Assembly: GCF_963678635.1 (NCBI RefSeq)
Contig: NC_087068.1
Location: 43,299,649 to 43,363,648 of the forward strand
Length of the DNA stretch: 64,000 bases
Origin: Symsagittifera roscoffensis
Taxonomy: Eukaryota > Xenacoelomorpha > Acoela > Convolutidae
Direction: 5' to 3'
How positions within the stretch are numbered: the first letter of the stretch is position 1; each line of letters begins with the position of its first letter. This document shows, piece after piece, positions 57,799 to 64,000 of the stretch. The position numbers and the translations under genes are program-made. The notes under the pieces were generated by a model, which searched no databases, was not told where the DNA came from, and saw nothing but the letters and a program-made list of their open reading frames with translations.

Positions 57799-57835
57799 TT
57801 TTGCTGATACCAATTGTTACATCAAAACATCTGAA
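57799..57835 (-). promoter_or_regulatory. Upstream ATGs with immediate stops before the RPTP start
   Basis: Reading toward the gene, a TTTTTCAG acceptor-like string ends at 57831. It is followed directly by ATG TTT TGA and then by ATG TAA, a start-stop uORF (57822-57817), before the real ATG at 57798. This could be a 5' UTR splice or trans-splice acceptor and a translational brake. Function is not proven. Confidence 0.3.
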
Positions 57836-58282
57836 AAACAGATAATCGATTATTTTTAATAAAAAATACTTGATTTATTTCTTCATCATTGGTCATTAGT
57901 TGAATCCGAATTGCTGACACCTTGAGCAATTGAATTGATCAAAAAAGCTTTTTAGTAACTTTTTAGGTATATTAGATTGAGAGTTTTCGCATGCTGCAAT
58001 ACACTCGTGAACCAAAATGGTCAGAGCACCAATTCGGCATTAACAAAACATGATCTCCGTGCACAATTTCAATTTTATCAGATCAGTGCCATATAACTTG
58101 TCTTCTTTTATTTTTCTTTCGCTGGGACCAGAATAAATCAACAGGCAGCTTTTCGAAAAAATAATAATAATTCTATTAATAAAAATCAAGATTTAATATG
58201 AAGCGTATATCAATTATAATTTGAAATAAAAAAACACTCAAAAAGATAGTTGAAAATATCTTCAAACGCACAAAAATATATA

Positions 58283-58735
58283 TCATGCTGTTACTTTCCC
58301 CTTTTTATTAAATAATAAATAAGTAATAAGAATAATAGAATATGTATCATCGTCATTTCCTTCCATCTTTTCCCAATCTACTGGGTCGGCGAGTCGCGCT
58401 TGAACTGCGAGCGCCACGAGACCCATTTGATGGTGCCTTCTTTCCTGAGCCGGCGTGTTTTCATCAAGCTTTCCACTCCGCTTATCTTGGCTTTTCTTTG
58501 CGTCTGTTTCCTTCCTTTGTCTGGTCGAAAGCCAGAGGAAAAAGGTCTGCAGTGTCCACACTGAGAACAGGGCAGGGCTATCCAAACGACCAAAAAGTTG
58601 CTCGGTTGGTACACGATCCACTAGAGAGACTCCACGCATCATTCGCACTATGCGTCGTTCAGTAGATATGATGTATTGTTTAGCCAAAGCCTTTAGTCCC
58701 CAAGCTTCAAGCTTCAAGGGGGTGGGTTTTTGCAT
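58283..58735 (-). pseudogene. LINE-like reverse transcriptase C-terminal fragment
   Basis: A 150-aa ORF. Its early part reads E-R-R-I-V-R-M-M-R-G-V-S-L-V-D-R-V-P-T-E and strongly recalls the R-x-x-R-W-M-x-G-V-S-L-x-D-R motif near the end of many animal LINE reverse transcriptases. The following 'W-F-G-H' part is not present, so the fragment is rearranged or truncated. It begins at the same point as the plus-strand Penelope-like fragment. Confidence 0.4.
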
Positions 58736-58736
58736 A

Positions 58737-59015
58737 ATGAGGAAACAAACATATGAATCAAAGCTGGAATCCTTGTTGCAATCTGCTCAGTTTGTGAAAA
58801 AAGATGCAACCACTGATGAGGTGATACTGAAAATTGAGAAAGAACTTAACAAAGAATTACTAGCCATGAACAAAAGAGACGAGATAAGTGATCAGTTATA
58901 TTCTAAGATGAGATCAACAGGGGGGCAACCCGCCCGTTTGTACGGTTTATGTAACATTCGCCCGGAAGATACATATCGACGGATAACAAAACTAAGTCTT
59001 AAGACGACTGGCTAG
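58737..59015 (+). pseudogene. Penelope-like reverse transcriptase N-terminal fragment
   Basis: 92 residues from an ATG. A Lys/Glu-rich helix (I-E-K-E-L-N-K-E-L-L) is followed by I-S-D-Q-L-Y-S-K-M-R-S-T-G-G-Q-P-A-R-L-Y-G-L. This matches the 'TGS-P-RLYGLPK' region that opens the RT of Penelope-like elements, known to me from the family. The catalytic part is absent and the frame stops at 59015. Confidence 0.55.
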
Positions 59016-59356
59016 CGTCTAAACAGAGCTTTGCATGTTTTTCACCGTCTCTACCAAGCCAGTACTTTTCGGTGGTCTTTTCTAACATCGGGTCGACAAA
59101 AACGTTACTGTTCTCCAGCTTCAACCAGAACGCTCAAATTAACTGAATTACATGCAAAAATAGTGAGCTCATGGCTGGGTCTCAGTATCCCCAGACCACG
59201 AGGTCACTCCTAAAAACAGGGCTACTACTTATTATATTACTATTGTTTTTGTTCAGTAGATAAAAATCATCATCTCCATCGAAGATGGATCAACCCTTTC
59301 CCCCCCAACTCTTAGCACCTCATCCTTGTCAAAACTAATCCAAATATCAATTAAAT

Positions 59357-59665
59357 TCAAGTCAGGACATGACAGGATGCTAAAAGTTCATATGAGTCAA
59401 TAAAAGTTTTCCGTCCCGAGACCCTTCCGGATTCTTGAATCCGGTGAATCAAGCTCCTTAAGTTCGATTTCACGACAACACGGAAGGCTGGTTTCTTACC
59501 CTTCACCGTTGTTCGCAACGGCCTTGCAACTATTGTAGCAGCACAATAGTTGCAACTCGGAACGTTCTCTGCAATCTGCTGCTGTTTTTCTTCAATTTCG
59601 ACTTCTTCAATTTCGATAAAGTTGTTCTCGTCAGCGCAACTAATGTTGTTGTTCTGTTTTTTCAC
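59357..59665 (-). other. Unrecognised 102-codon open frame
   Basis: Acidic/Gln-rich N-terminus (E-I-E-E-V-E-I-E-E-K-Q-Q-Q) then a basic part with C-x2-C. No in-frame ATG (starts at GTG after a TAA), so if real it is an internal exon or a transposon remnant. GC content is higher than its flanks. Confidence 0.25.
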
Positions 59666-60705
59666 TCGTTTTTGTTAAAAATGGCCGTTTCAGCATTTCT
59701 CAGAAATGTGACGTCATCATTCGAATTTTTGAAATTTTAAAATACTAGAATATTCCAGCCTTCACCGTTTGGCTAAACGTTCCAATAACGCCCTTAGTTC
59801 ATAAAATCCACCAATCCGGAAGGCTTACTGCTAAAATTCCGAATTCTGCAGAGATTGCATTTTTCACATTCTGGTCGAATGTCACATACTCCCCGGACAA
59901 TCCGGTCAATGTCCTCATTGAATCGCGCAATGTTCTAAATGGTTACAGTGTCATCGAACAGAATTTACAAAATGCACGAAATTACTTTTATCTACGTCAC
60001 ATCGACTCACTGCAGAATATAAATGGCATCATACTACATCACTATAGCCTTCAAATTCTCTCATTAACCTGCACTCTGAGGATATGACTTAAGATAAAAC
60101 ATTTTTCCTGACTTCCAGTGTCAATGTCCCGATTAAAACTTCTTCTCTTATATTTAAAAGGTGTTGGCTTGCAGGACAGTCCTGCCAACCAACAAGCTAA
60201 AATTATCCTACTACGCTCCTTCCCTTCGGAAATCTTGCTTGTTTATTGTCCTGAATATTAAAACTAAGAAACTTTGTGGTTAGAAAGAACAATGCAACAA
60301 CCTCCCTCTTCAGGAGATTACTCAAGCCTTCCACGTCACCACAAAGTGATCAATCTTCCTAAGTGATTAAAAACAATCATGCAGGCTGGAATATTTAAAT
60401 ATACTCTTCCCTCAAGTCTTTCTAAATAAATAATAAGTGAGTGTCTCTAAAGCCACTTCAACTAAAATAAAAATGCAAATTTATAAATGCAACAATTTCA
60501 AAACTCAACTAAATGTTTCAGTTTTCAATTACAACTTGGTTGCTTGGTTTCTCACTTGAGTTTTTCACACACATAAAACAATTCTGAGTTTTAACATTTC
60601 TTCATCATCCCTTTGTTCTCTTCTTTTTTCGTCGTTTAGAAGTTCTAAAACTTCTAAATTCTTCTAATTTTCTTTCTTGCTGCCTCTTGTTTTCTCGACC
60701 ATTCG
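59666..60705. other. Non-coding stretch downstream of the unknown ORF pair
   Basis: No ORF of note. Holds a palindrome GCAGGACAGTCCTGC (60171-60185) and an inverted pair AATATTCCAGCC (about 59750) / GGCTGGAATATT (about 60385). A long T/C-rich stretch precedes the ORF end. Confidence 0.35.
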
Positions 60706-63336
60706 TCAATGCTCCATTTCCTCCTCCTGTGACACTGACTCCGCACTTTCGGTTTCCGTGTCTTGTAGCACGTCATTGACTATCCTGACGCTGTTGGAAG
60801 CCGTCCTCCAACACTTCTGCTCTTCCACCCTCTGTTTACAGCAAGGTAGGGGATCCACGTTTGATTCTCTGTTTCTACAGAAGCTGTTGTGGAGACACAA
60901 CGTCACGTTTCTCTCCAAATCTTCTTTCAGCATCTCTGCCTTCTCATTTCCACTACGCTCGCTCGTCCTGGAAATTCTTTTCACAGCGGTGGTCACTGCA
61001 TTCCGATGGGTCACGAAAGCTCGCTTGAAAGCTCCTGCCCCAATGTCCAGCTGATATTCACTGTATACTCTGCCATGCTTCGACATATGCTTTTTCGCAT
61101 ACTCGTACAACCATGCAGTCATGTTAGCTCTGAACCATGGCATCAATGGTTTTCTTGCCCATATCTTCTTCACTTCCATCGGAATGTTTAGAACTTTGCA
61201 CATTGTCTCAAAAAGATCTAAATCTTTTAGACAATCTAATTTCCGTAATTGTTCTCTCGTCGGTGCCTCCTGTCTATTATTTTCTCTCACATGAGCTTCC
61301 AGCCATCGTATCGCCATCATAACTCCCACTATCACTATTGTTACGGGCTGTGATGAATCTGGTAAACCCATGGAGAGCAGCTCTCCAGAGTCCCAGATCA
61401 ACATCAGATTACTACGCTTGGGATACCACCAGGTCTGCAGCAAGCAGTGGCAAGGAAACTCATCATGCGTCAACATGATGCTCCTCCAATTACGTTTTCC
61501 CGAAGCTTCCAGCAATGGTTCCACTTCCATCATCACTCGGTGGATTTCATCATTCTCATCTACTGCATTGTAATCTGTGACAGTTGATCCTCCCTGTTTC
61601 TGTTTTTCGAAGTCACTGAAGTTCCCGCTCACATATCTCATGAACTTCTTTCCTAGTATTGACTCCAACTCTTCTTTGGTTCTCTCTGGAATTGCTGAGA
61701 ACATCTTACATAGTAACTCGTAAGACTTTTCAGACATCCTCGCTAATCTCACACACTTCGGCACTGAGAAGGCTTGATCCACAATCGTTCTTGTACTCTT
61801 TACGTCCACAGCTACGAAATGTACAGGATATCTGCTCTTGCACATTGGAGCCAACGTTGAGCCCACCAAATATCGTGCTCCTGATGGTCTACAATAAGTT
61901 TCGCTGTGTCTGATGTTCATCTCTGTTTCGATTGCTTCCCTCCATTTTCCTATATACTTCTGCTCAGTCTGCAGAACTCCTGGGAATACTTCTACGCTGA
62001 TGGCTGTGACCATCTCATGTTTCTGTTCTAGATTCAATAGTGACTCTAAAGAACCAAACATGCTGTAGAATCCTAGTGCTGTCACTAGATTCACATCGGT
62101 TCCTCCATGGCAATCTGCTATCAGTTCCGTTTCCGTTCTTGCTTTCATCACTACATTTCCAAACAATACTGTCAACTGCTTGTGTTGTTTCTCCAGGGTT
62201 TTCACACAGTCTAGACTTCCACAAACGTGACCCTCTAGTCCACAGACTCCCGCCAGACAGCTACCAGGTTTGACCCAGTCTTCTGGTACCCAGCCAGGCA
62301 ACTCCACTTTATCTTCTCCGTTGCTCTTAGAGGCTGTTATCATCACATTATATATGATGTTGAGGTCACGCAGGTTACAGTCTGCATTTAGTTCCCTCTG
62401 TACGTCTTGTGTCGCCCGTAATATTGAGTCAGCGTTGGGACTAGGACACCATGATGGTCTCATCAATTCCCACACTGCCATCAAGCTCGTTCTCAGTAAT
62501 TCATCTGAGAATCCCAACCCAAACTCCACTCTCTTGTCGGATTTTGGTACTGAAGGTGCAGTCACCTCTTCTTCCAAGACCAGTCCCAATTTGGCCTGTG
62601 AATTGTTGACGCTTTTAATCGTTACAATTCTGGACGTCCAGAATCTTAGTAACACCGCCTGCTCATAATCAAAGAAGCAATCATGTATGTCTTCACTCAG
62701 GAAAGGATTGTACGCTATCCCTAAGATCCCAGATACATAGCTATATGACTTCTTCTTGATCGGTCCACAGTATTCACTGGACTTCGGCAATGCTCCCATA
62801 GATTCTTTAGTGAGTCTCAGCTCCTTGTTTGAGAATCTTCTGATCTCATCTATCTTTTTCATCGGTTCCAATTCTTCAGGTTCTTTCATGTTCACCCTCA
62901 TCGGTTTACTTTGCTGCATGTCCAGCAGTGCTAGCAAGAACAAGGCTTTCGTTCGCTCATCGCCTTCCCTCAACATTTTAACACAAGTGTTTAATGCAGG
63001 TACTGAAATCTGCTCTATCAGGAATCGAATGAAACAGAGAGCGTCTCTCCGCTTCGCACACGCTACTGCTGCTCCCTCCTGGACTATCAGATCCCTCAGA
63101 TTCGTCATAAGGAAAACCTTTCCTTCTTTTGATCTCTTTCTTTCTTCTGAATCATATTCTTCGCGAGTCAGTCCCATCATACACCAGGCGAACCTGAGTT
63201 GTAACTCTGTCCTTACGTAAGGTACTGCCACGAGAGCATGTATTCTTGGCGTAGTCCTCATTTCTTCCTCGAAATACCTCAACACTACTGCTTTCCATGG
63301 AAGGCTCACCAACTGCTCGATCGTTCCGCCTCTACG
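60706..63336 (-). CDS. Unknown intronless protein, up to 876 aa
   Basis: Open from 63336 to the stop at 60706; the first ATG is at 63261 (851 aa). The frame begins within the end of the upstream ORF (31-nt overlap, -1 relation), so it could be reached by -1 frameshifting, reinitiation or a repaired frameshift. The sequence is mixed-charge, Lys/Glu/Met-rich, with an acidic C-terminus (S-Q-E-E-E-M-E-H). No signal peptide, membrane helix, RT Y-x-D-D, polymerase G-D-D, integrase or zinc-finger pattern that I can see. GC content is clearly higher than in the neighbouring introns. It may be a transposon or integrated-virus protein, or a lineage-specific gene; I do not recognise it. Confidence 0.7.
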   Translation of the reverse strand, partial: RRGGTIEQLVSLPWKAVVLRYFEEEMRTTPRIHALVAVPYVRTELQLRFAWCMMGLTREEYDSEERKRSKEGKVFLMTNLRDLIVQEGAAVACAKRRDALCFIRFLIEQISVPALNTCVKMLREGDERTKALFLLALLDMQQSKPMRVNMKEPEELEPMKKIDEIRRFSNKELRLTKESMGALPKSSEYCGPIKKKSYSYVSGILGIAYNPFLSEDIHDCFFDYEQAVLLRFWTSRIVTIKSVNNSQAKLGLVLEEEVTAPSVPKSDKRVEFGLGFSDELLRTSLMAVWELMRPSWCPSPNADSILRATQDVQRELNADCNLRDLNIIYNVMITASKSNGEDKVELPGWVPEDWVKPGSCLAGVCGLEGHVCGSLDCVKTLEKQHKQLTVLFGNVVMKARTETELIADCHGGTDVNLVTALGFYSMFGSLESLLNLEQKHEMVTAISVEVFPGVLQTEQKYIGKWREAIETEMNIRHSETYCRPSGARYLVGSTLAPMCKSRYPVHFVAVDVKSTRTIVDQAFSVPKCVRLARMSEKSYELLCKMFSAIPERTKEELESILGKKFMRYVSGNFSDFEKQKQGGSTVTDYNAVDENDEIHRVMMEVEPLLEASGKRNWRSIMLTHDEFPCHCLLQTWWYPKRSNLMLIWDSGELLSMGLPDSSQPVTIVIVGVMMAIRWLEAHVRENNRQEAPTREQLRKLDCLKDLDLFETMCKVLNIPMEVKKIWARKPLMPWFRANMTAWLYEYAKKHMSKHGRVYSEYQLDIGAGAFKRAFVTHRNAVTTAVKRISRTSERSGNEKAEMLKEDLERNVTLCLHNSFCRNRESNVDPLPCCKQRVEEQKCWRTASNSVRIVNDVLQDTETESAESVSQEEEMEH

Positions 63337-64000
63337 TCAGACGACGCCAAAGTTCCATACGCCTTCTGCTTGAGGGTGGTGCCTTGCAACATTGTTTCCA
63401 GATAACCCTCCATGGCTTTCTCGTCTTCCAGGGCCATTACATACCCTCTAGCCGAGTTTCGGTATTCCAACATCTCCATGTATCCACCGGTGGGTTCATC
63501 TATCGACACTGTCTCGGACACTGTTAGTCTGTTGTATTCCACTGGTGTTAGTTGTCCTGCAACACTTCCCTTTCCATGATTCATGGGAGATGGCTTGAAG
63601 TCCCTCATTTTGCTCTCTCCACATTGGCTGAGTATTTCCATTTCTAACGTTGCTCCAACCAGAGTGCGGTCACTCCTTTTGGATTTATAACCGGTTGACT
63701 TTATCCCCGCCATGAGAATGGGTGGCACCATCGCTATATCGGTTAATATTCTATCTGTGCCAGACAATTGATAATCACATTGCCCCAAATCCATGACTTC
63801 TTCGACTCGCTTCCTTTTTGCTGAGTTACCAGCTTTCCTCGATATTTCTGAATCCACTTTTGTCTTTCCAATTCTCCTCGGCATCACTCTGCTGCCTAAC
63901 TTCATTTTCATCGCATTGATTTTATCAATCACCATTTTCGATCGCATCGTTCCTCTCCAGGTCCTTGACAGGTACACCACCTCTCCATCGTCCTGCGGTG
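63306..64000 (-). CDS. Unknown protein, C-terminal 231 residues, runs off the window
   Basis: Open from the window edge (frame from 63998) to TGA at 63308-63306; the start lies outside. Basic N-terminal half (K-x-K-R-K-R-V-E-E, a possible nuclear signal), then Met/Ser/Glu-rich. The same compositional shift as the ORF that follows suggests one element or one interrupted gene. No recognised domain. Confidence 0.65.
   Translation of the reverse strand, partial: PQDDGEVVYLSRTWRGTMRSKMVIDKINAMKMKLGSRVMPRRIGKTKVDSEISRKAGNSAKRKRVEEVMDLGQCDYQLSGTDRILTDIAMVPPILMAGIKSTGYKSKRSDRTLVGATLEMEILSQCGESKMRDFKPSPMNHGKGSVAGQLTPVEYNRLTVSETVSIDEPTGGYMEMLEYRNSARGYVMALEDEKAMEGYLETMLQGTTLKQKAYGTLASSDVEAERSSSW

Noticed and set aside
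60889-63220. Numerous plus-strand ORFs of 60-154 codons
   Set aside because: Antisense shadows of the long minus-strand frame, which is longer and continuous.

Overview
The window is nuclear DNA of an AT-rich, intron-bearing metazoan. Splice sites are canonical GT-AG, introns are long and full of repeats, and the main host gene is a receptor tyrosine phosphatase. I cannot name the species from sequence alone. A marine invertebrate, perhaps a tunicate, is a reasonable guess because the retrovirus-like element resembles the env-bearing Ty3/gypsy 'Tor' type known from Oikopleura. That is inference.

Host gene: one receptor-type protein tyrosine phosphatase (RPTP) fills the minus strand from its start codon at 57798 to its stop at 4270. 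I reconstructed 16 coding exons whose splice phases all agree, giving a 1739-residue protein. Its order is signal peptide, Ser/Thr-rich mucin-like stalk with a furin-like site, Cys-rich domain, two membrane-proximal regions, one transmembrane helix, an active-looking but atypical PTP domain D1, a degenerate PTP domain D2, and a Ser-rich tail. Intron 14 is 24.1 kb long because it carries the retroelement.

Retroelement (9085-28005, plus strand, antisense to the host gene): a complete 18.9-kb LTR element. It has 408-bp LTRs that read as identical, a 4-bp target duplication (AATG) and a primer-binding site. In order it carries a long structured leader, a small basic ORF, gag-protease-RT-RNase H in one frame, integrase in the +1 frame, two tiny hydrophobic ORFs, a 377-codon ORF with no ATG, an envelope-like glycoprotein, a 601-aa protein of unknown function, and a textbook 79-nt intron just after the last stop codon. 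Adjacent ORFs overlap by 4, 13 and 4 nt. This is a complex, very young retrovirus-like element and the strongest candidate for something undescribed.

Introns: they are packed with (a) a ~450-500 bp dispersed family ('family A') that has a TATA-like box plus a terminal hairpin, nearly always in plus orientation, including one near-perfect ~477-bp inverted pair at 52818-53788; (b) two arrays of a ~160-bp tandem repeat; (c) several tRNA-derived SINE-like heads on the minus strand; and (d) C homopolymers.

Right end (58.3-64.0 kb): remnants of retroelement reverse transcriptases (Penelope-like and LINE-like), then two long, higher-GC, intronless minus-strand ORFs of unknown identity (63306 to beyond the window edge, and 60706-63336) that overlap by 31 nt in a -1 relation.
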